A stretch of DNA of 44,943 bases from an uncultured Balneolaceae bacterium. Its GTDB lineage: Bacteria; Bacteroidota; Rhodothermia; Balneolales; Balneolaceae. The position numbers and the translations under genes were made by a program. A model generated the notes under the pieces. That model saw only the letters and a list, made by a program, of their open reading frames with translations. It did not search any database and was not told the DNA's origin. Shown in pieces: positions 16,796-25,201 of the stretch (positions within the stretch are counted from its first letter, which is position 1; every line of letters begins with the position of its first letter). The stretch lies in the NCBI GenBank assembly GCA_938091655.1, contig CALKOA010000062.1, positions 1 to 44,943 of the forward strand, in the 5' to 3' direction.

Positions 16796-18088
16796 ATGTT
16801 TACACCCTTTATTAAGCACCTTAATAGCCACCAATTCTCAGCACGTAATATGGCGCTTTTGTGTGGGATTATTTGTACAATTTGTATTGCACCCCTTAAT
16901 GCACAGCATACCGTAAAAACCGGTATTGAAGTTTTGTTAGAGCAGAATTTTAAGGCGATAGAAGGGAAAAGAGTCGGCTTAATTACAAATGCTACTGGGG
17001 TAAATTCTGAGCTTATTTCGACTATAGATCTATTAAATCGCGCAGAAAATGTGCATTTGGTGGCCTTATATGGACCTGAGCATGGTGTGCGTGGAGATTA
17101 TGCAGCTGGGGATAAGGTTGAGAGTTATACCGATCAGTCAACAGGCTTACCGGTATACTCGCTGTATGGAGCTACTAGAAAACCGACTGCTGATATGTTA
17201 GAAGGAGTTGAAGTTTTAGTATATGACATACAAGATATTGGGGTGCGATCATACACCTATATTAGTACAATGGGCTTAGCCATGGAGGCTGCTGCTGAGC
17301 TTGGAATACCTTTTGTGGTATTGGATAGGCCAAATCCATTGGGTGGGTTAAAGGTAGAGGGCGGTTTAGTGGAGCCAGAGTTTGAATCTTTTGTGAGTGC
17401 ATTTCCTATTCCGTATGTCTATGGACTGACCCCTGGTGAGGTTGCGTTAATGATTAATGATAAAGGGTGGATGGATGCAGAGCAGAAAGTGGATTTAACG
17501 GTGATCAAAATGGAAGGGTGGGCGCGTGAGTTGACCTTTGAACATACGGGCCTACCCTGGGTACCAACTTCTCCTCATATACCTCATGCCTATTCTTCGT
17601 ATTATTATGTTACCAGTGGAATAATGGGGGAATTGGGTGTGTTTTCTGAAGGAGTGGGGTATACGCTCCCTTTTCAAACATTTGCAGCTGAATGGATAGA
17701 TGAGCAGGATCTGAGTGAGGCTATGAATGCCTTAGGCTTACCAGGGGTTTATTTTCGGCCAATTGTTTATAAGCCATTTTATGGACGTGACCAAGGAAAA
17801 ACCCTAAGAGGGGTGCAGATACATTTGTATGATTTCGGTCAAGTGGAATTGATGCCATTGCAATTCTATTTTATGCAGGTGCACCAAGAGTTATACCCTG
17901 AGAAGGATGTTTTTGGTGTATCGGAAAACCGTTGGAATATGTTCGATAAAGTAAACGGCTCCGATCAGGTGCGATTAGAATTTTCAAGGGAGTACCAAGT
18001 CAAGCCATTACTGGAACAATGGAGAAGAGAAGCCAAGGCTTTTCAGCAAGAATCCATTCCTTTTTGGTTGTATCCTACCAACGACTAA
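16796..18088 (+). CDS. namZ: Exo-beta-N-acetylmuramidase NamZ (DUF1343, GH171)
   Basis: The protein has 430 residues with a signal peptide (MALLCGIICTICIAPLNAQ within the first 37). The DUF1343 core is clear: GIEVLLEQNFKAIEGKRVGLITNATG, ALYGPEHGVRGDYAAGDKV (E95 in the PEHG motif), SLYGATRKPT, VYDIQDIGVRSYTYISTM and VLDRPNPLGG. Members of this family release MurNAc from the non-reducing ends of peptide-free peptidoglycan fragments (NamZ of B. subtilis and Tannerella). ATG 16796 was chosen; ATG 16850 would give a shorter signal. It is followed after 18 bases by an amidase gene, which supplies the peptide-free glycan that NamZ needs. Confidence 0.92.
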   Translation: MFTPFIKHLNSHQFSARNMALLCGIICTICIAPLNAQHTVKTGIEVLLEQNFKAIEGKRVGLITNATGVNSELISTIDLLNRAENVHLVALYGPEHGVRGDYAAGDKVESYTDQSTGLPVYSLYGATRKPTADMLEGVEVLVYDIQDIGVRSYTYISTMGLAMEAAAELGIPFVVLDRPNPLGGLKVEGGLVEPEFESFVSAFPIPYVYGLTPGEVALMINDKGWMDAEQKVDLTVIKMEGWARELTFEHTGLPWVPTSPHIPHAYSSYYYVTSGIMGELGVFSEGVGYTLPFQTFAAEWIDEQDLSEAMNALGLPGVYFRPIVYKPFYGRDQGKTLRGVQIHLYDFGQVELMPLQFYFMQVHQELYPEKDVFGVSENRWNMFDKVNGSDQVRLEFSREYQVKPLLEQWRREAKAFQQESIPFWLYPTND

Positions 18089-18106
18089 TCACAATAATCT
18101 CAAATT

Positions 18107-19942
18107 ATGAAGAAGATATTTTTTGTTATGTTATGTACGAGTCTAAGTTCATCTGTATGGGCACAGTACAATCCACTCAGCTTGGGAATAGTCATACCTG
18201 AACAGGATACCGTTGAATATCCATTTTCACGATATCGGGTAGCGGCACACACCGATCCAAATGCTCAGGCTTTTATCAATGGCAAACAGGTACAAGTCTA
18301 CAGTTCAGGCGCCTTTGTGGATATGATTTTTCCCACTGAACAGATTACCCCTATTGAGTTTATGGTGGTATTAGATGGCGATACAGTTAAACAAATTCGG
18401 TACCTTGTTAAGCCAAGTTCTTCTGAACCAGCCAGCTCTGAGTTGGTTGATCTCGGGTCGAAAAAACCCTCCAAGAAGTGGTTCATTGAACCTAACGGAG
18501 ATCCGTTGAACCCAGATCAATGGTACGGTCCTGGTGATGTGATACCTATAATTGCGCAGGCGACACCAGGTAAACATCTTAGTTATTCACTACCTGGGCA
18601 ATACACACATGTTGTTATGAATGAACGCAGTCCCGGGGTATATGAATCCTATCATAAAGTCGCCCCCTATGATCCAATGTTTGAGGGAAATATTGAGTTT
18701 AATTTGAAGGGGAGGTGGTTGAAGCGCGCTAAAGCTATTTCCTCGGAAACAGTTAAAATGGGAGGATTACCTAAAACGGGTGTGGTAAATACTTCCGAGG
18801 CTTACCTGAATATTGGTTTAGGTTCTGATCGACTTGGAGGTGCCAAGTATGGCTCTATCTACGAAGGAGTAGAGCTCATCATTGTGGGTGAACAAAGTGG
18901 ATTATACAAGGTAGCGTTAAGCCCTTCTTTACATGCCTGGATCCCCACGAGGTTTGTGGATGTAAAGGAGTCATTTGAATTACCCACACAGTCGCTCAGT
19001 GGTAATATTCGTATCGCAGCTTCTCTAGAAAACTCAAGTCAGACACAGGGTGCCGATGTCATAACGGTTTCCTTACCCAAGCGTTTACCCTATATCGTAC
19101 ACACTGAATTAGATCCCAATCGCATTATCGTAGACATTTTTGGGGCGACCTCAAACACTAATTGGAAGATATTGCTAGATGAAGCCACCGGTATTAATGA
19201 AGTGCGGTGGAGCCAAATAGAGGATGGACGGCTACGACTTTATATTGATTTGACGCATAAACGCCACTGGGGCTATGATGTGGAATATGGGTGGCGAGGT
19301 CAAATGCGCATCATCGTTAAACATCCTCCAGTGATTGAAGATGCACTAAAGCCATTGAAAAATCGAATTATTGCGGTTGATGCAGGTCATGGTGGTCGTA
19401 ATAACGGTGCGCTCGGTTCTACTGGGGTTATGGAAAAAGAAGTAGCTTTAGCTATTTCAAAGAAACTTGAAGAACTACTAGTAGAAGCGGGGGCAAAGGT
19501 AGTCATGACTAGAACAGATGACTCGTATTTGTTTATGAGTGAGAGGGCCGAAATCATTCGGGCAAATAAGGCTGAACTAATGGTCAGTATTCATGCTAAT
19601 TCTATTGGATATGCCACGGATCCTAGAGAAATGAAAGGTACAGGTTCATTTTATAAGCACATGGCGTATAAACCATTGGCTGAAATCATGTATAACAAAA
19701 TGCGAGAACTAGGTCTGGATGACTACGGGTTAACAGGAAGCTTTAATTTTTCACTCAATGCACCTACCGATTTTCCTAATGTATTGGTTGAAACAGCCTT
19801 TTTATCCAATCCTGAGGAAGAAATATTCTTACTAGATCCTTATTATCAACGCCGAATGGCCCAACAAATAGTGGAAGGCCTGGAAGAATATTATATGCAA
19901 TATGCTAGGTGGCCTAATGAAGAACTTGAAGCAGATAAATAG
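18107..19942 (+). CDS. N-acetylmuramoyl-L-alanine amidase (AmiC-type, Amidase_3) with N-terminal SH3-like domain
   Basis: The protein has 611 residues with a signal peptide ending SSSVWAQ (about 20). The N-terminal half holds beta domains, including an SH3-like segment (about 225-290, TSEAYLNIGLGSDRLGGAKYGSIYEG) and an AMIN-like stretch (about 300-400). The C-terminal Amidase_3 domain (about 418-600) has all zinc and catalytic residues in context: DAGH428GG, MEKEVAL, VSIHANS and LVETAFLSNPEE. It cuts the bond between MurNAc and the stem peptide. It has no sorting domain, so it probably stays periplasmic. It is in an operon with namZ, and a terminator follows at 19994-20023. Confidence 0.9.
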   Translation: MKKIFFVMLCTSLSSSVWAQYNPLSLGIVIPEQDTVEYPFSRYRVAAHTDPNAQAFINGKQVQVYSSGAFVDMIFPTEQITPIEFMVVLDGDTVKQIRYLVKPSSSEPASSELVDLGSKKPSKKWFIEPNGDPLNPDQWYGPGDVIPIIAQATPGKHLSYSLPGQYTHVVMNERSPGVYESYHKVAPYDPMFEGNIEFNLKGRWLKRAKAISSETVKMGGLPKTGVVNTSEAYLNIGLGSDRLGGAKYGSIYEGVELIIVGEQSGLYKVALSPSLHAWIPTRFVDVKESFELPTQSLSGNIRIAASLENSSQTQGADVITVSLPKRLPYIVHTELDPNRIIVDIFGATSNTNWKILLDEATGINEVRWSQIEDGRLRLYIDLTHKRHWGYDVEYGWRGQMRIIVKHPPVIEDALKPLKNRIIAVDAGHGGRNNGALGSTGVMEKEVALAISKKLEELLVEAGAKVVMTRTDDSYLFMSERAEIIRANKAELMVSIHANSIGYATDPREMKGTGSFYKHMAYKPLAEIMYNKMRELGLDDYGLTGSFNFSLNAPTDFPNVLVETAFLSNPEEEIFLLDPYYQRRMAQQIVEGLEEYYMQYARWPNEELEADK

Positions 19943-19966
19943 AAGGAATTATTCTTTGTTACGCCT

Positions 19967-19990
19967 CCTATTATTGAGCTCAATAACAGG
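19967..19990. repeat. 24-base near-perfect palindrome
   Basis: CCTATTATTGAG (19967-19978) meets CTCAATAACAGG (19979-19990) with no spacer; 11 of 12 pairs match around central GAGCTC. It lies between two convergent genes, next to a terminator. It could be a protein-binding site or a 3' hairpin of the reverse-strand amidase message. Confidence 0.6.
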
Positions 19991-19993
19991 TGA

Positions 19994-20023
19994 ATGACCC
20001 TATTTAATAAGGGTCATTTTTTT
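19994..20023 (+). terminator. Intrinsic terminator of the namZ-amidase operon
   Basis: ATGACCCT (19994-20001) pairs with AGGGTCAT (20010-20017) and a T-run follows to 20023. The stem overlaps the last codons of the convergent reverse-strand gene ending at 20000. It has a T-run only on the forward side. Confidence 0.85.
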
Positions 20024-22579
20024 GCTTAATACTCCATCTTTTGTGATGAGCTGATATACATATACTCCGCTTGCAAGCCCACTTGCATCAAACTGGTATG
20101 TATGTTCACCTGCGGCATGTTTACCGCTAGCGAGTATATCTACTTGTCTCCCAAGCATGTCATACAAGACTAAACTTAATTCTTGTGACACTGGTAAACT
20201 AAAACGTATGCTAGTACTTGGATTAAATGGGTTAGGATAGTTTTGTTGTAATACTATTCGATTAGGGAGATCATTATTTATTAGAGCGTCATCAAGACCC
20301 TCATTTGATATGGCCGTAGCAACCTCTGCAACGCGTAGGTCATCGAAGACTATGAAGCCCTTGTTAGAATTACCCTGAGTGTAGCTAAGCTGAAAGCTAT
20401 CAATATACACATTACCGTTAAGGCTTCCATTACCATTTACCCAACCGACTACCGGATCAGTGGCTAAATTCCATGTCACGAGTTTCCACCCAATCCAGTC
20501 GATGGGAATCCATGAGCTTCCTTCTAGTTGATTATTGCCGTCACGCAACATAAAACGAAAGGGATTTCCTGATCCATCCCCAAAAATGAATACCTGTAAT
20601 AGGCTATTATTTGCAAATTTAGGAGTGCTTGAATTTCTGTATACCCGAATTAGTTGTTCTGAATCGCTGGTATTCCAACCGTATTGTATACGCATGGCCT
20701 GTGGGCTTGCGGTGAGTTTGTTGGTCCACTTGGTTTCAGCAATACGAGTAGTTTCTTCTCCAATATATCCGGTTGTACTGCCACTTTGAGAAGGAAACCA
20801 CCACGGAGAAAAGTCGCCATCAAAGGTGTCAATTACCCTGTTTACTCGAATTCCCTGACCACTGGTTGGGAAACTTTTTAGTATACCTTTACCTATTGCA
20901 TTACCTAAGGTATCACTAATATGTTTTGATATACTTAGTAAATGATAAGCATTGGGCAGTAGCGGTTCACTAGGAAAGTAGTTTAACACACTCTCTGAAC
21001 CTACCTGGTAATAAGCTAGTTCACCTGGTATTCGTCGACCTGAGGTCATATAGTACATCGTGGTTGAATCAAAGGCAGCGGAGTCTAAAGGCTCGTTGAA
21101 CCGTATAGATGCAATAGGAAATTGATCAATTCCTACACCTGTAATGGGAAAGACATCTGAGCTAATGGGTGCCATGATATCAGCAGGTGATGTAGAAAAA
21201 GAAAGAGTGTAAATACCGCCTGCTTCACCATCTGCGTCTCCGTCAAAACCATGTGTAAAAGGAGAGTCATCGGTTGCACTGTCTAGAATCTCCAAAGTAT
21301 AATCGGTAACAAATGCAAAATTGGCGGATGAAATTCTCAGAGTTGATCCTGATATCCAGCTATATTCCAGGTTTTCAACATTGGGAGTGAGACGTAAGGC
21401 ACTTTCAACTGAGGCTTTATTCATAGTACGGCTGAACTCAAGCACTAATGGTTCTCCTATGTCCAATGACTCCCCCGATGCAAGAGATACCGAGGCGATA
21501 AAAGGTTCAATATTTGAGTTTAGTTCATGGTCTGCAAAGCTAAAATCGTCGGTTAAAACCTCTACGTCCACTGTGTCTGAGTAATAGCCATCAGCTTCGA
21601 ATATAACTTCTTGAACACCATTTGGAATGGTTTCTAGGTAGAAAAAACCATTGCCTAACTGTTCTTCTGGACTTGAGTAAGCAGAAAATAGGGATTCATA
21701 ACTGTCAGTGGTGTAGCTACTATCACCAATTCGTATGATTGCACCATTTATTGGCTTTCCATCGGCGGCGTCTGTCACAACGCCCGTAACTATACCAACG
21801 GTTGGTCGCTCATCCACCCCCATGTACGATAGTACCGACCAGTAATGGGATTGAGCCTCCAATCGTTTAAACTCGGCGTTCATATTTAACTGCTGTTGTC
21901 TTGGGTTAGTATGAAAACCACCCTCGCTTAAGACCGATGCCATACTAGACTCTCGGTTTACATGCAAATAGGGATATTGACGGTCATGAGAGGCGACTGA
22001 ACCACCTAGATAGAAATTCCGATCGGCATAATTACCTCGAGTTCCGACACGCATGGCTGCCGTCAAATTACTGGTCATTAGATCACCCATTTCTTTGCCA
22101 CCCTTAGGACTTTTTTCCACTGTTACGCCTCCCGATCGCCAGCCTCCGTGAAGTAGTAGCGTGCTATTTGCAGAGGCAGGTCCAGCATCGGAATGAATCG
22201 AGTGAAAAAAATCTGCAGCTAAGGCATTAGCCCGATCCGTTCGTTGTGAGAGACTCACTGAAATTTGATCATTATCTCGGCTCAAATAAACGGTATCAAT
22301 ATCAGTAGTTGATAACAACATTTCGCGGAGTGCCAGGCCAATGCGAAGTACTTTCTCTGCTTCTGAGTAATTGTAGAGTCCTTGGTTTTCTGTTCTACTG
22401 TGACCTGGGTCTAAAAATAATGACCAACCTGATAGTCCTGTTACTTCTTGTGCGGTGGAATTTGCCGGTTTAAGGGTGGTGACAAAAACGAGAGCTACCA
22501 TAAAAAGTAGTAATCGGCTTGGAGTATAGATGGAGTGTGTGTTAAGCATTCGGGGCAATGAAAAATGTGTTGGAATCAT
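20000..22579 (-). CDS. Secreted multidomain amidase (Amidase_3, Big_5-like, sorting domain)
   Basis: The protein has 859 residues from ATG 22579. The frame is open to a TTG at 22642, and ATG 22549 is a third option that leaves the shortest signal peptide (cleavage near NSTAQ). An Amidase_3 domain follows (SGWSLFLDPGHSRTENQG, NYSEAEKV, FHSIHSDAG, LSEGGFHTNP), with zinc ligands His, Glu and His and the catalytic Glu all present. Then come a carboxypeptidase-regulatory-like beta domain (VTGVVTDAADGKPINGAIIRIGD), two Big_5-type Ig domains (EPLVLEFSRTMNKASVE; PIASIRFNEPLDSAAFD), a jelly-roll-like region (DGDFSPWWFP ... FDDLRVAEVA) and a type A sorting domain (YPNPFNPSTSIRF ... KMTLIK). It is probably surface-bound or released, and so could attack cell walls outside the cell (inference). 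It is the last gene of a four-gene reverse operon. Confidence 0.85.
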   Translation of the reverse strand: MIPTHFSLPRMLNTHSIYTPSRLLLFMVALVFVTTLKPANSTAQEVTGLSGWSLFLDPGHSRTENQGLYNYSEAEKVLRIGLALREMLLSTTDIDTVYLSRDNDQISVSLSQRTDRANALAADFFHSIHSDAGPASANSTLLLHGGWRSGGVTVEKSPKGGKEMGDLMTSNLTAAMRVGTRGNYADRNFYLGGSVASHDRQYPYLHVNRESSMASVLSEGGFHTNPRQQQLNMNAEFKRLEAQSHYWSVLSYMGVDERPTVGIVTGVVTDAADGKPINGAIIRIGDSSYTTDSYESLFSAYSSPEEQLGNGFFYLETIPNGVQEVIFEADGYYSDTVDVEVLTDDFSFADHELNSNIEPFIASVSLASGESLDIGEPLVLEFSRTMNKASVESALRLTPNVENLEYSWISGSTLRISSANFAFVTDYTLEILDSATDDSPFTHGFDGDADGEAGGIYTLSFSTSPADIMAPISSDVFPITGVGIDQFPIASIRFNEPLDSAAFDSTTMYYMTSGRRIPGELAYYQVGSESVLNYFPSEPLLPNAYHLLSISKHISDTLGNAIGKGILKSFPTSGQGIRVNRVIDTFDGDFSPWWFPSQSGSTTGYIGEETTRIAETKWTNKLTASPQAMRIQYGWNTSDSEQLIRVYRNSSTPKFANNSLLQVFIFGDGSGNPFRFMLRDGNNQLEGSSWIPIDWIGWKLVTWNLATDPVVGWVNGNGSLNGNVYIDSFQLSYTQGNSNKGFIVFDDLRVAEVATAISNEGLDDALINNDLPNRIVLQQNYPNPFNPSTSIRFSLPVSQELSLVLYDMLGRQVDILASGKHAAGEHTYQFDASGLASGVYVYQLITKDGVLSKKMTLIK

Positions 22580-22673
22580 AGTAATCGTTGAACCTTTAAA
22601 ACGATATTGACTGACTGGCTTATTTATATCAAGGAGGGCCAATGTTGGTTGGCTTAATGCAATAGTTCCTTAA

Positions 22674-23780
22674 CTATCGCAGTGGTAATAGATAGATATG
22701 ACCTGTTTCCGGATCATTAAACAGTATTGAATCTCCATAGGGTGACCAACTAGGATTTAAGGTGATTAAATCGGTATGAGTGGTGATTTCAACTCTAGTT
22801 GGTTCATTGGCTCCAAAGACAATAAGTTCGGCAGCGGTAAACGCATACCCATTATCTTGGGTTTCCATGGCGACAATATACTGACTATCTGGAGACCAGC
22901 TAGGGCGATATGCGCTACCCAAAAAGCGTAGATTTTCCCCGTTGCTATTCATTAGATACAATCCTTCTCCATAGCGTTCAAAAGCCACAAGTTTACCGTC
23001 TGGCGAGTGAACCAAATTCAACAACTTAGCTTCTTGATCCTCAAATACATCAACCGGATCCATTTCACTATCATTTTCGGACAGGCGAACCATTTTTTCG
23101 TCTACAATTATGAGCCGGTTACGATCATCTGGGATGGCAGGCTTCAGGCGTTCTGGCAATTCAACCCCAGTTTCAGCCCTTACTAAACCGTTTCTGGAAG
23201 AAATCACAGCCAAAGATTCATATCCCATCCATTCTGGATCCCCTTGATATCCCATGCTGTAGTCAGTAAGACGCTTTACTACCCCAACTTCCATGCCATA
23301 GAGCTGTAAAGCACTCAATTTTTTTCGGTCTCTGTACACATGATGAGTGGATAAAATCCATTCTCCATCCAAAGACCAATCGTAACCAAAGCCTGCTTGA
23401 ACACTGGTAAGTTTACGTATGTTTGATACATTGATACTGTCTTGCTGGCTGTAATCTGCTACCCAAAGACCGAAATAATTAGGTCCAGTAAATGCTATAT
23501 ACTCACCATCTGGTGAAAAACGGGCATTCATGAATGGAAGTTCATCTCCCCCGACAAGTTCAATAGGTGTTTGTGGATTAAATGGAGAATTAGAACTTGA
23601 TCCATCCAAGTCTTTTTCAACTAGTTGTAATGCTTCATTGGTAACAGACTCTGCCGTGCTTTCTTGAGCAAAAGACGGAGCTAACAGACCTGTGATAAAA
23701 AATGTTATACCAGCAAGTAGGCTGAAATGTAACAGGTTTAAAAAAGAAAGTTTTCTTGAGATATTTGTGTGCATATGCAA
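22674..23780 (-). CDS. Secreted PD40/TolB-like beta-propeller protein
   Basis: The protein has 368 residues with a signal peptide (LLAGITFFITGLLAPSFAQ). At least four PD40-type repeats are visible: NARFSPDGEYIAFTG, YDWSLDGEWILST, VHSPDGKLVAFERYG and PSWSPDSQYIVAM, plus a last PSWSPYGDSILFN. This is the TolB/WD40-like PD40 fold, used for protein or ligand binding; no catalytic residues are seen. It lies 43 bases after the AmpG-like gene and just before the amidase, which suggests an accessory role in the same pathway. The partner is not evident from the sequence. Confidence 0.75.
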   Translation of the reverse strand: MHMHTNISRKLSFLNLLHFSLLAGITFFITGLLAPSFAQESTAESVTNEALQLVEKDLDGSSSNSPFNPQTPIELVGGDELPFMNARFSPDGEYIAFTGPNYFGLWVADYSQQDSINVSNIRKLTSVQAGFGYDWSLDGEWILSTHHVYRDRKKLSALQLYGMEVGVVKRLTDYSMGYQGDPEWMGYESLAVISSRNGLVRAETGVELPERLKPAIPDDRNRLIIVDEKMVRLSENDSEMDPVDVFEDQEAKLLNLVHSPDGKLVAFERYGEGLYLMNSNGENLRFLGSAYRPSWSPDSQYIVAMETQDNGYAFTAAELIVFGANEPTRVEITTHTDLITLNPSWSPYGDSILFNDPETGHIYLLPLR

Positions 23781-23823
23781 GGTTGTTAAAGCTTAAAACG
23801 AACGGTGTAGGTTATTGATAACA

Positions 23824-25110
23824 TTAGTCATTTTTCTTTTTGCCAAAATCGGCTTCAATACGAATGAGTGGGGTTATAATTACAATGGGAAGGGCCGATA
23901 AAAGTACCCATATAAAGAAATACTCATATCCAATTGCCTCTTGAACTAGCCCAGATATTGCTCCTGGAATACTCATGCCAAACGCCATTAGCGCTGTGCC
24001 AAATGCATAATGAGCTGTTTTAAATGGACCACGTGCAATGTAAATTAAAAACATTAAAAAGGCTGTAAAACCGAAGCCATATCCAAATTTTTCAATACCT
24101 ACTAAACTGCTTATTACCCAAAAATTCTCTGGTTGATTGGCTGCCAAATACCAATAGGCTAGGTTGGGGAGGTTCATTATAGCAATCATGGGCCACATCC
24201 AAGCCTTTAAGCCATGCCTAGAAATGACAATACCCCCTAAAATTCCTCCAGCAGTTAGTGCCAATAGTCCTATGACTCCATTTATGTAGCCCACGTCGGT
24301 GACACTAAGCCCAAGCCCACCTGCTTCAACGCTATCCATTAAAAATGGGGCTGCCATTTTAACTAACTGACCCTCACCGAATCGGTAAAGTAATACAAAG
24401 GTGACGGCGAGTAGAATCTGATCTTTTTTAAAAAATTCGGCAACCGTGCTCCAAACTGCTTGTAGGGGCGATTCGTTTGCTTTTTCTGCGGGGGCATCCT
24501 CAAGAGGGTAGGGTAGCATCCTCTGATGATATCCAAACATGAGAATCATGATACCCGCTACCATTCCTAAGACCACTGTCCAAGCAAAGCCAGAATCCAT
24601 CGTTCGGGTAGCCAAAATACCAGCTAACACAACGAATAAGCCTTCGCCGCTCCACATAGCAAGCCGGAAAAAAGTAGAGCGAATACCCACAAAAAAGGAT
24701 TGACGGTCATCACTCAGAGCCAGCATGTAAAATCCGTCTGCTGCAATATCATGAGTGGATGATGCAAATGCGACTAGAAACAAGAATAACAAGGATACTT
24801 CAAAAAAGTAGGGGGTTTGCATGGCTATAGCAGCACCTATGAAGCCTATACCAATGATCCCTTGCATCATATAAGTCCACCACCGCTTAGTTTTGAACAC
24901 ATCAACAAATGGGCTCCATAAGGGTTTTAATGCCCATGGCAGGGCGAGTAGACTCGTAAACAAGGCTAGCCGCGCGTTTGAAATACCTAAATCTTTGTAC
25001 ATAATTACAGAGACGGTGACCACAATGATATAGGGGATACCTTGGGTATAATAGAGCGTCGGTATCCACCACCAAGGATTTTTTGTGGTTGGATTGGAAG
25101 AATCAGCCAT
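23824..25110 (-). CDS. AmpG-like MFS permease
   Basis: The protein has 428 residues and about 12 membrane helices. The start WWWIPTLYYTQGIPYIIVVTVSVIMYKDLGISN, then LLALPWALKPLWSPFVD and the helix 4 motif ASSTHDIAADGFYMLAL, match the AmpG/SLC33 branch of the MFS superfamily, whose bacterial members import GlcNAc-anhydroMurNAc-peptides across the inner membrane. It lies between a phosphodiester glycosidase and genes for a propeller and an amidase, so a muropeptide or amino-sugar substrate is the natural guess. Related MFS sugar transporters look similar, so the exact substrate is unproven. Confidence 0.78.
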   Translation of the reverse strand: MADSSNPTTKNPWWWIPTLYYTQGIPYIIVVTVSVIMYKDLGISNARLALFTSLLALPWALKPLWSPFVDVFKTKRWWTYMMQGIIGIGFIGAAIAMQTPYFFEVSLLFLFLVAFASSTHDIAADGFYMLALSDDRQSFFVGIRSTFFRLAMWSGEGLFVVLAGILATRTMDSGFAWTVVLGMVAGIMILMFGYHQRMLPYPLEDAPAEKANESPLQAVWSTVAEFFKKDQILLAVTFVLLYRFGEGQLVKMAAPFLMDSVEAGGLGLSVTDVGYINGVIGLLALTAGGILGGIVISRHGLKAWMWPMIAIMNLPNLAYWYLAANQPENFWVISSLVGIEKFGYGFGFTAFLMFLIYIARGPFKTAHYAFGTALMAFGMSIPGAISGLVQEAIGYEYFFIWVLLSALPIVIITPLIRIEADFGKKKND

Positions 25111-25201
25111 GTTGGTTAGTATAATTAGAGGATGCTATATCAATGGTTTACGCTTGGAATTTTGTCTTAGAAGTCAAATCTGACAGCCGCGCTGTGAACG
25201 G

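Noticed and set aside
22631-22661. AAGGAGG followed by ATG on the forward strand
   Set aside because: The frame is only seven codons long and lies antisense across the start region of the amidase gene; chance is the simplest explanation.
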